Positions 32,346-41,808 of a stretch of DNA of 64,000 nt are shown piece by piece. Origin of the DNA: Phytophthora sp. 'mugwort'. Taxonomy: Eukaryota > Oomycota > Peronosporomycetes > Peronosporales > Peronosporaceae. Location: assembly GCA_033558025.1 (NCBI GenBank), contig JAUCEF010000011.1, positions 3,596,001-3,660,000 of the forward strand, given 5' to 3'. A program made the translations under genes and the position numbers. Numbering within the stretch: position 1 is the stretch's first letter; each line of letters starts with the position of its first letter. The notes under the pieces were generated by a model that was not told where the DNA came from, made no database searches, and worked only from the letters and a program-made list of their open reading frames with translations.

Positions 32346-32536
32346 AAAATTAAAAAAAAATATGTGGGCCTCCCCTCCTCCGCTGCGCTTCGACGGGCTT
32401 TCGATATCAAAGTAACCCCACCGCCGCGTAGCGGCGACGCTCGTCTAGTGACTATTCAAGTCACACGAATAATTAGGGTGAACGGTATATAGGAGAATTA
32501 CATGTAGCGCTGGTCATTACTTTCTCTCTAGTTTTA

Positions 32537-32590
32537 CAGTGCGGGCACTTATTATACTGCCACCCATGGAAACGGTCAAATTTCAGCCAA
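32537..32590 (+). repeat. Tc1 element left terminal inverted repeat
   Basis: Pairs with 34089-34142 with a few mismatches; shared blocks include CAGTGCGGGCA, TTATACTGCCACC and AATTTCAGC. Confidence 0.93.
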
Positions 32591-32876
32591 TAGTTCTTTA
32601 GCGACCATGGCGTTCTTACCAATGAAAAGAGCGCTCGAAATTAAGGCGAACACCATTGGAAGCGCTCCATTTCGACAAATACTCGCTGCGAGCCAAGCCG
32701 ACAACGATCGCGACGTCTTGTAGAAGGGGAACAAGCTATACTGCCACTGCGTACATTACGAGCTAAATGGCGTTGTTTATGCGTGATGCCTATACGTGGC
32801 GCAGTCGCTGATTTTGCGCGTTTGCTCATACATTTGGTGTCTGCCGCTATTATTATATTGTTTTCTTAGCGCTAGC

Positions 32877-33889
32877 ATGCCTAGAGGAACGACCCTCACA
32901 ACGGATGAGCAGGCAGCGATTTTAGCCCTCTACAGACGCGGTATGAGCGAGCGAGCAATCGCACAGGACCTAGGGCGCTCGCGACCTGCAATCCACACCT
33001 TTCTGCACTCTCCGAAGTCTTACAACACTACCAAGCGGCCCGGCCGCCCGCCAAAGCTGACCCCCGCTGCCAAGCGGCGCCTCTTGCGCGAGGCGTCGAA
33101 AGGGGATTTAAGCGCCAGAGGACTGCAGGAGCAGCTTGAGCTGCCTGTTGGAGTACGCCGAGTCAAGCAGGTGCTTGCAAGCAGGTGCTTCAGGAGAGCA
33201 CGCACTTGACGTACGCTAAGCGCAAGGCGTCGCCAATGCTGACCAAGAAGCACAAGGAGGATCGGCTCAATTGGGCGCGTGACAAGGTGACATGGGACGA
33301 GGCCAAGTGGGCCAAGTGCGTCTTTTCCGACGAGAAGAAGTTCAACTTGGACGGCCCGGACGGTCTCCAGTACTACTGGCATGACCTCCGCCGCAAGAAG
33401 AAGTTCTTCTCGACGCGCCAGAGTGGCGGCGGCAGCGTCATGGTGTGGGGTGCGTTTTGCTCTCACGGTAAAAGCGACCTCGTGATTTTGGACGGTACGC
33501 AAGACAGCGAGGGATACATCCTCACCCTGTCAGAGCATCTTTTGCCTTTTATCGATCGTTTGTACGGGCGCGACTGCATTTTTCAGCAGGATAATGCGTC
33601 GATCCACTCGTCGGGGACTACCAAAGCGTTCCTCCAAGAGCAAAACGTCGAGCTTATGGAGTGGCCAGCGAAGTCGCCGGATCTAAATCCTATCGAGAAC
33701 ATGTGGGGCGTCCTCGCCCGTGCAGTTTACGCTAACGGGCGGTAATTTTCAACCCGGGCAGACCTCATTGCGGCCATTCAAGACTCATGGGCAAAGATCG
33801 GGTCAGAGCTCATCGCCAAGTTGCTCAAGTCGATGCCCAAGCGGTGCATCGAAGTCCTTGAGCGTCGTGGAGCCAAAACTAAATACTAG
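32877..33889 (+). pseudogene. Tc1 transposase with one frameshift and one nonsense codon
   Basis: The N-terminal helix-turn-helix is intact (MSERAIAQDLGRSRPAIHTFL, followed by the GRPPKLT hook). A 14-bp tandem duplication near 33166-33193 (AGCAGGTGCTT appears twice) shifts the frame. Downstream the DDE catalytic region is complete: CVFSDEKKFNLDGPDG, QQDNASIHSS and SPDLNPIENMWG, giving the expected D, D and E. A TAA at 33743-33745 then interrupts the C-terminus, but the frame continues (RADLIAAIQDSWAKI) to a natural stop at 33887-33889. Removing the duplication restores the frame, which is why I read it as a recent slippage event. Confidence 0.92.
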
Positions 33890-34088
33890 CGGGAGCACAA
33901 TGCGCTTGTGGTGGACGAAAAAAAAAATGGCGACGGCAGTATAGCTTTTTCCCGCTTTTCATTTGTCTGGTGACGGTTTTGCTTGCCCCGCAAAGAGAAT
34001 TTGCGGAAATGGAGCGCTTCCAACGATGTTCGCCTTGTTTGGACAAGCTATTTCCATTAGTTAGAAAACCAAATTCTAAATCGAACTA

Positions 34089-34142
34089 CCCGCTGAAATT
34101 GGACAGTTTTCATCGGTGGCAGTATAATTAATGCCCGCACTG
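34089..34142 (-). repeat. Tc1 element right terminal inverted repeat
   Basis: Reverse complement of the left terminal repeat with a few mismatches; followed by TA at 34143-34144. Confidence 0.93.
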
Positions 34143-34380
34143 TAGTAGAAATGATTACGTATTCTCCTTGTAAGATACTAGGAACTATGAAAAAAAAAAA
34201 AAACTACCGGTGTCAGTACAGTACATGTATATATACAATGCCAAGACATCTCGGAATGGCTTGTACTGCTTGTCAGTAAGCGTAGTATCGAACTCGCAAG
34301 TGCATGTAGAATAGGAACGGCCGGGTCATAATCGCTGCATACGTCGAGCATAACGTGTTGGATTCGGCAGTGAACGGACC

Positions 34381-36024
34381 TTACTCCCAGAGCACTACAA
34401 CGCCGTTCTTATCACAGGACGCGACACCCTGGCCGTCGGGACGCCAGACGCAGCAGGCCACGGCGCCGTGGTGACCTGTGGGACCAGGTTTTAGCTGCTT
34501 TACGAGTTTACCCGTGCGTGCATTCCAGATGAAGAGAACACCAGAAGCTCCACCAGCGAGAGCATAGCGACCGTCGGGGCTAAGAGACGCCTGACCCCAA
34601 TCGAATCCGCATTGATAGTCCTTGTAGCCTAGTTCGCGCAGCACACCGTATGTGCGTGGGTCGATGACCTTCAGAGAGTGATCACGCGAGTTGGTGAGCA
34701 ATTCATTGCCACCAAAGCTCACAGACGTCGTCTGCTCTGTGTGAAGTCCACGCAGTTCCTGCACGCAGCGCCTTGTTCTCGTGTCCCAGAAGCGGACAGC
34801 GCCGTCTTGATGGGCACTTGCAAACTGCACGAAGCCAGCGTCGGCTCCTGAAGGTGCTGCAATGTCGTTGCAGCTTGAGACGCAGCTCACAGTCTGCAGA
34901 CGCACGCCACGTACAACGTCCCATACGCGCAGACTGCGATCCGAGGATCCCGTGATCACTTCATGCGGCACGACAGGAGAAAACTCGGCTGCCAGCACTT
35001 TACCTTTGTGTCCTGTGAGTGTCTGCATGACGCGTCCAGTGCCCACTCTCCAGACGAAGCACTTGCGGTCACAGCCCGTGCCCAGCACTAACGCTCCATC
35101 CTCCGACGCCCGCACACACAGCAAAGGATGTGCTGTACCCACTCCTCTGTACTCTCCAAGTGCTCTAGGCGGCGACAATGATGCTGCTTCAGCTTCCCAT
35201 GCTCTCACCGTCCCGTCACTACTCCCACTGAACAGGATTTTGCCCGATGTGTTAAAGCACACTGAGTTGACCTCGGTCGCGTGAGCTCGTATAGAGTGCG
35301 TCAAGCGTGTCACCAGCTTGGCTTCTTGGCCAGCTCCCCCGAGTCCCTCTTCGTCGTTCAGCAGCAAATGACTCAGAGTCTCGGCAGCCTCCTGAGAGGC
35401 GAGCGCAGGTGGTGACGGGAGGATCTCGCCCTCCTTGTCGCCGCTCGTGGCCTGGATCCATTCGTGCAGTAGCGCGCTCTTGTCTTTCAGCTGCGTCTCC
35501 AACTCGGCGTTCCTCTTGCGGAGCCGGTTCCCCTCGGCTTCGCTTTGCTGCAGCAGCGTCCTGTGTCTGGCCAGCTCTTCTCTGGATAATAGCAGCGCGC
35601 CCTCCAGCTCCTGGAGCGCTGCATCCTTCTCGTGACTTAGCGCCGTCTCCTCGTCCAGGCGCTTGGTCGCCAGTACCAGCTCCGTCTCCCTCCGCTCGCG
35701 CTCTTGCAGCAGTGTCTTGCTCTCGCTCACGAGTGCCAGTTGATGGCCAGCATAGTTCGCTAGCTGCGCGTTCTTATCCGCCAGCTCCCTCTCCAGCCTC
35801 TGGATGGACGCCAGGTACCTCTGCGCCGAGGCGTCGTCATGCTCCTCGGGTGTGCAAGGGCGCTGAGATGCGCCTAGATAGGACGAACTCGCGCCTAAGG
35901 CCGAGCGGAAGAGCAGCTGCTGGTGGGACGCGATCAGGTCGCTAAAGGCCGCGACCTCGCGCTGGTTGCGGGCCTCTAGCAGACGCAGCGCGTCCGACGA
36001 GAACCACGCCGAAGGAGTAGCCAT
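34381..36024 (-). CDS. ATG16L: ATG16-like autophagy protein (coiled coil + WD40)
   Basis: A single-exon gene of 547 aa. Residues 1-60 could hold the ATG5-binding helix, about 65-215 are a coiled coil (LQERERRETELVLATKRL), and about 235-547 form a seven-bladed WD40 propeller. Blade signatures match ATG16L1, notably LTGHKGKVLAAEFSP, VITGSSDRSLRVWDV, SSCNDI, LTNSRDHSLKVIDPRT and CGFDWGQASLSPDGRYALAG. ATG16 with ATG12-ATG5 directs lipidation of ATG8 at the phagophore. Fungi lack the WD40 part, while animals, plants and, as here, stramenopiles have it. The start is supported by position and by the absence of a longer open frame. It is divergent from the membrane gene, with 230 bp between the ATGs. 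Confidence 0.85.
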   Translation of the reverse strand: MATPSAWFSSDALRLLEARNQREVAAFSDLIASHQQLLFRSALGASSSYLGASQRPCTPEEHDDASAQRYLASIQRLERELADKNAQLANYAGHQLALVSESKTLLQERERRETELVLATKRLDEETALSHEKDAALQELEGALLLSREELARHRTLLQQSEAEGNRLRKRNAELETQLKDKSALLHEWIQATSGDKEGEILPSPPALASQEAAETLSHLLLNDEEGLGGAGQEAKLVTRLTHSIRAHATEVNSVCFNTSGKILFSGSSDGTVRAWEAEAASLSPPRALGEYRGVGTAHPLLCVRASEDGALVLGTGCDRKCFVWRVGTGRVMQTLTGHKGKVLAAEFSPVVPHEVITGSSDRSLRVWDVVRGVRLQTVSCVSSCNDIAAPSGADAGFVQFASAHQDGAVRFWDTRTRRCVQELRGLHTEQTTSVSFGGNELLTNSRDHSLKVIDPRTYGVLRELGYKDYQCGFDWGQASLSPDGRYALAGGASGVLFIWNARTGKLVKQLKPGPTGHHGAVACCVWRPDGQGVASCDKNGVVVLWE

Positions 36025-36254
36025 GATGCGCAGTGAAAGAGGGGACGATAATATCGGTACATTTCAAGGGCTACGGCCGGGGGTACATTTGGGGGTACGT
36101 GTCTTCAACATGAAGTCGCAATCTATTTATTGTTGATAATGTCCTATTTATTTGGCAATGGCCTACCTATTGACTCGGAGCGAAGGACACACTATTAATA
36201 TGTCGAGGACACTGTTTTTGGGTCGTGACGGTCGAGCAAAGCCTGCTCGCCTTA

Positions 36255-38039
36255 ATGACAACGCTGATCACTCCTTCCCTCGGCCTAGGATGGCAAAGCC
36301 TACCAAAGTTTTGGGATAATAACCGGGTACAGCTGCAGCCAATCGTCAGCGGACTAGTCGACCAGTGCCAACAGGGACCCCGCGCAGAGGTGGTGCCCAA
36401 TAAAACGAGAAGCGGAGAGAATGAACCCACTGGATGGCTCTACGAGCTGCAATTAACTCAGCCATTGCCTATCATCGACCTCTCCAGGACGCCACTATCA
36501 TCACTGCTTCCATCCTCGATCTATTCCCAAGCCGTACGATACATGCACAAAGTGAGCTGGCTCCTCGTGTGGCTCAATCGCTTCAGTGTTGTGCTTCTCG
36601 GCTGCCTCCTCTTCTCGCCAGCACACACAGCGCGCGCATGGATGCCGCTCATTGGGGTCCTCTCTCTTATCCCTCCGCTCTGCTTCCTTGTCTTCTTGTC
36701 GCTTGATCTACTCGCTCGTCTAGGGCGAAATTACGAGTTCTGGTTCATCTCGGGGCTCAGCACCATCACATGGATCAGCTTGAGTCGAATTCTCGGTGAC
36801 TCGCGTGCGGTTGCTTGCCTCAGTCTATGGCTAAGCTCCCAGCTCGTTGTCTCTATCGATGGGAACTATCGCACGTACTCAACGGTAGTTAAATCCATTG
36901 TAATGGCCGGTCCTTCAGTGATGATGGTCGTCATTGGCAGTGCGTACAAACTCATCCCAGACTCCAGCTTCCCCACGCAGTCGGTCGGTATTTTAACCTT
37001 CAAGTCGCGCCAGCTTGTGCTCTTCACGGCGCCTACACTCGTCGTCTTCATGTACAAAAAGGCCTATCTCCGTGTTCGCCGCCAGCGCGCTCAATCTCGC
37101 AGACAACGTGTTGCAGACGATCACCACATCATCTCGTGCGTTGTCCTGCACGCTCGAATGCGTCTCGTCCCCGTCATTTTCAAGCAGCAGCTTCGACTTG
37201 GAACGTTTAATAAACATCAAGCGGCCACAGCGTTAAGTACTCAGCAGCTTCGGCTAGCACAGCATGGCTCCATTCTCGTGGATTCCAGGCGCATCTTGCT
37301 GTCTGAAAAGCAGTTCAAACGGTTTGCCGTCCCCCAGGTGCAAGCCACGCTATACGTTCTGGCCCTTGTGGGACTTACGTCGACTGCCACTTGTTGGATA
37401 CTCGTGTTTTATCACGCAGAGCGGCATCTCCTGAGTATACTCGGAGTCATTGCAGCTACGTGCTCGCTGCTATTCATGCTCTTGACAATAATTCTCGTCC
37501 AAAGAGACTTGATGAGCTTGCTCATGTGGAATTTCGACGTCCTGTTCTCGACTTTTCAAGCCACGACGCTCGTTTTCTGTCTCTTGGATCTCCTGCGCTG
37601 GGACGTCTCATCCAGTCTGGCTGTAGCATCGTGGTGGTTCTGGTTCCACTGGATCCTACTCATCGACGCGCTCACTCCACGTGTCACGCTTCAACTGCAG
37701 CTTCGGAAATTTGCGCTCCCCGTCCTTCTCCTTGTGCTTCCTATTGCTGCGGTCTGCGCAGTGGAAATCCTCGTCGGTGACGGTAAAACCTTCACATCGC
37801 GTTTGGTATGGAGCATCCACTTGTCACGACTCGGGACCTTCGACATGCATACCGACACACTGGCAGTGGAACGAATCGTGACCATTATCGGATGGAATGC
37901 TCGAATTGTCCTCGAGCTTGTGCTTTGTGATCCAGCTCAGCTTCTGTTCATCCGGAGACCGATAGAGTACGCCAGTCCATACCTCACGTTCACAGAGCCG
38001 TTAGTCAGGGTGCAGCCAGTAAAGGAGACGGAAGCTTGA
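36255..38039 (+). CDS. Multi-span membrane protein, oomycete-type family, copy 1
   Basis: A single-exon gene of 594 aa from ATG 36255 (an in-frame GTG lies 30 bp upstream). About eight to ten hydrophobic spans are visible in two clusters. The first cluster includes LNRFSVVLLGCLLFSP and the block YEFWFISGLSTITWISL...GDSR...LWLSSQLVVSID. A basic cytosolic-looking stretch follows (KKAYLRVRRQRAQSRRQR). The second cluster carries QRDLMSLLMWNFDVLFSTFQ, then CLLDLLRWDVSSSLAV and LLIDALTP. No signal peptide. I do not recognise a transporter or channel signature. The next gene is a tandem paralogue in the same orientation, and a dead third copy lies at 20212-21003, so this is an expanding and decaying family. 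Location is a membrane; the role is unknown. Confidence 0.85.
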   Translation: MTTLITPSLGLGWQSLPKFWDNNRVQLQPIVSGLVDQCQQGPRAEVVPNKTRSGENEPTGWLYELQLTQPLPIIDLSRTPLSSLLPSSIYSQAVRYMHKVSWLLVWLNRFSVVLLGCLLFSPAHTARAWMPLIGVLSLIPPLCFLVFLSLDLLARLGRNYEFWFISGLSTITWISLSRILGDSRAVACLSLWLSSQLVVSIDGNYRTYSTVVKSIVMAGPSVMMVVIGSAYKLIPDSSFPTQSVGILTFKSRQLVLFTAPTLVVFMYKKAYLRVRRQRAQSRRQRVADDHHIISCVVLHARMRLVPVIFKQQLRLGTFNKHQAATALSTQQLRLAQHGSILVDSRRILLSEKQFKRFAVPQVQATLYVLALVGLTSTATCWILVFYHAERHLLSILGVIAATCSLLFMLLTIILVQRDLMSLLMWNFDVLFSTFQATTLVFCLLDLLRWDVSSSLAVASWWFWFHWILLIDALTPRVTLQLQLRKFALPVLLLVLPIAAVCAVEILVGDGKTFTSRLVWSIHLSRLGTFDMHTDTLAVERIVTIIGWNARIVLELVLCDPAQLLFIRRPIEYASPYLTFTEPLVRVQPVKETEA

Positions 38040-38205
38040 CTCGTTACGGTCGCTCTTGCAGGTCATTGATCTGATAGCGACTAGAGCCATCAAAGGGAAA
38101 CCGACGTCCACTTCACTTTGCTGCCGTAACTTACTGACTAATTAAACTGCTATAATCGGCTATGCTCACCATTATTGCTTCATTCAATAATACTTTTTGG
38201 GGGTC

Positions 38206-40332
38206 ATGACTGTGATCCGTGTGACTCCAATACCGCGACGACATACGACGCCGGAGGAAAAGTTCCTTCGTCCAAGACGCCGGTCAGAAGGTCGAGAGAA
38301 TGCGGCCCATCTGTACAAATTCGAGGCCACTCGCTCGTTACCTGTGGTGGATCTACGACACACGCTCTCGCAGAGGTGGCTGGGTCCCGAACGAAACTTG
38401 AGGTTTCTATGCTGGATGAAGAAGAATTTCGACGTCATGCACCTCGGCCACATACTGGGGACGCTGCTGATTTTGGTCGTCGTGGCCGCTCCGCGCCACG
38501 TCGGGAACGTTGTGGGACCAATCTCAGCTGCGCTCTCATTGACGTCTTTGATGAGCTCCATGGCCACTGCGAGCCTCGATGTACTGGGGCTTCTCACACG
38601 ACAGTACGAATTCTGGTTCTTCTCGGTGGCCAGTCTCGTCACGTGGTCATTGTTGGCTTTCTTCTTGGGAGATCCACTTCGAATTGTGAGCTTAATTCCA
38701 CTCTGGCTTCATGTCCAGCTCACCATTTCGCTGGACACCAACTTCCGTACCTTTGTGATTGCTGTACGCAGCAACGTCTTCTTGTTAGTTTTACTGCTGC
38801 TCATTGGCGCTTTGTTTTTCCTCCGAGTCGTTGATGCAGATGAAGCTCGTCTTAATAAAGTCATACCTTTGCCTAGCGCTAGAGATGACGTCGCGCTGCC
38901 GTTGCTCGGGCTCTTTGAGAACGCTTTAGCTACTTTGATCCCGTTCGTCATGCGCGTTCTCTACACGAAGCGAAAATTGTTTGCAGCACGCAGTGCTGGC
39001 TCAAAACTGGTGCGGTGTCAACTGTACCGAGCTCAGCTAGTGCTGCGTCCTGTACGGTATTCAAGAACAGCTAGTCAAGGCGTCGATACGAGCAGGAGGA
39101 ACCACGTTCTGCACAAACAACTGGGCATCTCAGCACCAGAAATGTCGATTGCGAGCGCCAATGACACATCGCAGCATCACCAGCAAGTGACGCTCGTGGC
39201 ATTGCGACTGAGCGCTATTGATTCAAGAAACACAGTGTTAAGATCGTGGCCAATGGACACTCCTGGGCGATTCTACAGCTTCAATCTCCTCGTTATCTAC
39301 GCCACTGGATCAGCTGGATTAGCCTTAACGGTGGTCACTTTGGCACTGCCAGTAGGTGGAAACCAATCTGGAAGCGAGCACGCGATTCCTGGCATAGGCT
39401 TCGTACTCAGTGTGGCTTTCTGCGCCGTGTTTGCATGCGCCAGCCAGCGCGATATGCTGCGCGCCTTGTTGTTTCATAACTTTGGCTTCCTCTTCTCCAT
39501 GATGCAGTGCACGGTAGCGTGTCTGTGTGCATCCGATATGATGAACTGGGATTATCGATGCTGGGCAGTAGCTAGTGCTTTCCTCTGGTTCGTGTGGGTC
39601 CAGCTTCTTGATGCTGTGACTCCACCCGTGCGACGAGAACTGAGGTTCTCCAACTTGCACGTAATCCCGGTATTGTTTTTATTGTGGGCTCTCATGCTCA
39701 CAGTAGCGTACGCGAGTGTGTTTCTCCCCATAAAGAGCAGCGGACTTCAAGGTCGAGATCTCGTGCGCTTCCACGTAGGTCACAACGTCACCGTACTCAG
39801 TACCAAGAGCATCCTGCTCAATCGTCTCTTTACCATGTTCTTCTGGATGCAGCGGCATGCTTGGAAAGTCTTCAAAGGAGCATTCAAGCATTATTGGCCG
39901 TCTGTTTATCCACCAAGAGTCTCAGAGAATCCGGACGAAGAGGTCATTGATCCAGACGAAGAGCAACTGAGCATTATGTGCGGCTCACTCGAATATTTTT
40001 GCCCCTTCGACACCTTCCCTGGTCTGAGGCGCCGGATACACAGCTTTCGGATGCCTACCAATAATCATGGCAGTTTTCGCAGGACCTCGCTGACTGGAAG
40101 ACATCGTATTCGACGTATTAACTCTGCCATTTTACTGTCCGGTGTCGTGGTTCCTAACGCAGAGCAACGACAGAAAGCGAGACGAGGGGCTTTCGGACAG
40201 CGCTCTTGCACTTCACAGAATGACAGCGACAGCCACACGAGCCCTCTTGCTCGAGACAGCACAAAGCCTTGGATTGGTTCCGTTCCTGGCACACTTCGCG
40301 ACGAGTTGGAGCCGACATCGGAAGCCAAGTAG
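38206..40332 (+). CDS. Multi-span membrane protein, oomycete-type family, copy 2
   Basis: A single-exon gene of 708 aa from ATG 38206. It aligns with copy 1 in order: YEFWFFSVASLVTWSLL...GDPLR...LWLHVQLTISLDTN in the first membrane cluster, and QRDMLRALLFHNFGFLFS, CASDMMNWDYRCWAVAS and LLDAVTPPVRREL in the second. The conserved polar residues inside or beside the spans (R-D before the second block, D-x2-x-W-D, D-A-x-T-P) are the same in both. It has a C-terminal extension of about 140 residues, acidic then Ser/Arg-rich, with VIDPDEEQLSIMCG, that copy 1 lacks. The gap to copy 1 is 166 bp. It converges on the NSUN-type gene (stops 75 bp apart). Confidence 0.85.
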   Translation: MTVIRVTPIPRRHTTPEEKFLRPRRRSEGRENAAHLYKFEATRSLPVVDLRHTLSQRWLGPERNLRFLCWMKKNFDVMHLGHILGTLLILVVVAAPRHVGNVVGPISAALSLTSLMSSMATASLDVLGLLTRQYEFWFFSVASLVTWSLLAFFLGDPLRIVSLIPLWLHVQLTISLDTNFRTFVIAVRSNVFLLVLLLLIGALFFLRVVDADEARLNKVIPLPSARDDVALPLLGLFENALATLIPFVMRVLYTKRKLFAARSAGSKLVRCQLYRAQLVLRPVRYSRTASQGVDTSRRNHVLHKQLGISAPEMSIASANDTSQHHQQVTLVALRLSAIDSRNTVLRSWPMDTPGRFYSFNLLVIYATGSAGLALTVVTLALPVGGNQSGSEHAIPGIGFVLSVAFCAVFACASQRDMLRALLFHNFGFLFSMMQCTVACLCASDMMNWDYRCWAVASAFLWFVWVQLLDAVTPPVRRELRFSNLHVIPVLFLLWALMLTVAYASVFLPIKSSGLQGRDLVRFHVGHNVTVLSTKSILLNRLFTMFFWMQRHAWKVFKGAFKHYWPSVYPPRVSENPDEEVIDPDEEQLSIMCGSLEYFCPFDTFPGLRRRIHSFRMPTNNHGSFRRTSLTGRHRIRRINSAILLSGVVVPNAEQRQKARRGAFGQRSCTSQNDSDSHTSPLARDSTKPWIGSVPGTLRDELEPTSEAK

Positions 40333-40407
40333 TGCACTTCTACACGGAAACCTTACCATTCCCAGATACAAACAACTAAACTACATCAAACCGGTGGCAC
40401 TACTTGA

Positions 40408-41808
40408 TTACTTTTGGTCAGGTGCCACTGCCTTGTGAATCCGGGCAATGAAGAGCCCACTCGTATTCTGCGATGGGGTGAAGCGTAGAGTACCTGGTAG
40501 CTTCCCTTCCTGCAAACATTTAACATTTAACCAACACAAAGTTAATGCCGGTTAAACTTACGCCGCTCATCAAAGCTCAATAGTTTTCGTACTGTACCTG
40601 ACAGGGAATATCCTTGCTGCAGACAATCGTGTCTAGTTTCGCCAGTGGTTCATCCTTCAGAAAGTCTGACACGATGTCTTCATTCTGCTTGACGGATAAA
40701 CTGCATGTGCTGTAGATCATCGTCCCTCCTGATTGGAGCAGGCTGAAGCCATTCCGGATGAGTCCATGCTGCAGCTTTAGGATCCGTTCAACTTCACTTG
40801 AATTTAAGTGTTCACGCACGTATTCCTCCCATTTTGCAGCACTATTTAGCCGCTGAAGGTGACGAATCGATCCGTCGTGCGTGCATTCGGCATCCACCAG
40901 CACCTTGTCGTACCGGGCCGAGTCCACCAGCAGCAGTTTCTGGCGCTTCGCATCTCGTGCACGCGCGCTTTTGTTCTTGCGCTTACGCTTACGGTCCTTA
41001 GGAGCTCTTGACGCGATCTCTTGAGTGTCCAGCACCGCATCTATCCCGTCTATCCGTGCGCACTCCGTCTTTGGGCCGATGTTGAAGGTCCTTCCGTCCG
41101 CATGGAAGAGTCTGCACCGCCACTTGCTGTTTTCATTGTCTTCACCTTCAGGCTGGAAAAGCTGGTACTTGTGCACCAGCTTCTTGCACGCCCCCAGTCG
41201 CGGTCTAGAGAAATCTACACCTGTCACACTTCCTCGAAACTGCAGGAGATCGGCGATCATCATTAATTTGGCTCCTGGGGCGCAGCACAAGTCCAGAACG
41301 TGTTCTCCCGGCTGAATATCCAGCAGTGTGACGGCGTAACCCGACGAGATGTCAATGCCGTAGACTTGACCGTCTTTATAGAGATCAACTCGAGCCAACG
41401 GGGCGGACGCTGGCAGCGAGTAGAAGCCTGGAAGCCATGAAACAGCCGTGGGCTCGACGTCTTTGGACCCTTCCGCGGCGTTTTCCGCTGCTTCTCTGGA
41501 TAAATTGGCAGCGATCAACTGCAGCCGAGGATCTTGAGCCTCTTGACTAGGATTGCTTTCTAGTTGCTTGAGTCTGGAGGGGCAGAACATGTCGAAATGA
41601 AGGGATTAGTGCAGTTCAGACGTGGAATGATACACAACTTTTAAAGAGCTGTATCACAGTACCGGAAGAAGCGCAGCGAGTCTCCATTGGCCGAGGTGTT
41701 GAGAAGGTCATTGGAGTTCCCGTGGTGCTGCGCCAGGAAGCGCAGGAAGCCCGAGGCCTCCCACACGGCCTGGTCGTCCCAGGCAGTTGTCCCGTTATTC
41801 ACCGCCAT
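40408..41808 (-). CDS. NSUN/RsmB-type RNA (cytosine-5) methyltransferase
   Basis: Three exons, 41808-41663, 41573-40598 and 40509-40408, join in frame and give 407 aa. The SAM-binding motif is LDLCCAPGAKLMMIADLL. Motif IV reads VDAECTHDGSIRHL, with one of the two catalytic Cys, and motif VI is MIYSTCSLSVKQNEDIV, with the second. Exon 3 restores the family's C-terminal signature, GTLRFTPSQNTSGLFIARIHK, which is lost if exon 2 is read through. The DAECTHDGS form is the one I associate with a plant/protist subgroup distinct from NSUN2, NSUN5 and NOP2. The region at residues 250-265 is very basic (RKRKRKNKSARARDAKRQK) and may bind RNA or target the nucleolus. Substrate (tRNA or rRNA) unknown. Divergent from argininosuccinate lyase. 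Confidence 0.85.

Larger units (their letters stand above)
29501..32448 (+). mobile_element. Helitron relic with canonical ends
   Basis: The 5' end starts TCCTAAAACT directly after an A (29500). The 3' end is a short hairpin (CGCCGC-gta-GCGGCG, 32422-32436), an 8-nt spacer and CTAG (32445-32448), directly followed by T (32449). This is the canonical Helitron layout: TC at the 5' end, a hairpin then CTRR at the 3' end, insertion between A and T, no terminal inverted repeats. Inside are the remains of the Helitron helicase N-terminal region (30360-31760). A second 5'-end-like copy at 32139 suggests a tandem or nested short Helitron in the last 310 bp. Confidence 0.78.
27318..32487 (-). mobile_element. 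pogo-like DNA transposon interrupted by a Helitron
   Basis: The left terminus reads CACCGTTCACCCTAGTTAG and the reverse complement of the right terminus reads TACCGTTCACCCTAATTAT. Both are flanked by TA (27316-27317 and 32488-32489), as expected for Tc1/mariner/pogo elements. Further inside, the left end (about 27400-27425) and the segment before the Helitron (about 29420-29456) also match as inverted sequence, with GTGCAC and CAATTA shared. The Helitron at 29501-32448 sits close to the right terminus. Without it the element would be about 2.2 kb and would contain only the transposase relic at 27700-29268. Confidence 0.7.
32537..34142 (+). mobile_element. Tc1-family transposon, nearly complete
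   Basis: Terminal inverted repeats start CAGTGCGGGCA at both ends and are flanked by TA (32535-32536 and 34143-34144). The first 54 bp match well; a second inverted pair farther in (about 32645-32675 and 34007-34037, sharing GGAAGCGCTCCATTTC) extends the terminal similarity to about 135 bp. The 1,606-bp element contains one transposase gene with only two disabling changes, so it is young relative to the other relics here. Confidence 0.93.

Noticed and set aside
35307..35945. 212-residue + strand open frame
   Set aside because: Antisense to the ATG16-like coiled coil; Arg/Pro/Ser-rich composition typical of a shadow.
38175..38834. 219-residue + strand open frame
   Set aside because: Overlaps membrane protein copy 2 in another frame and lacks membrane spans or any family signature.
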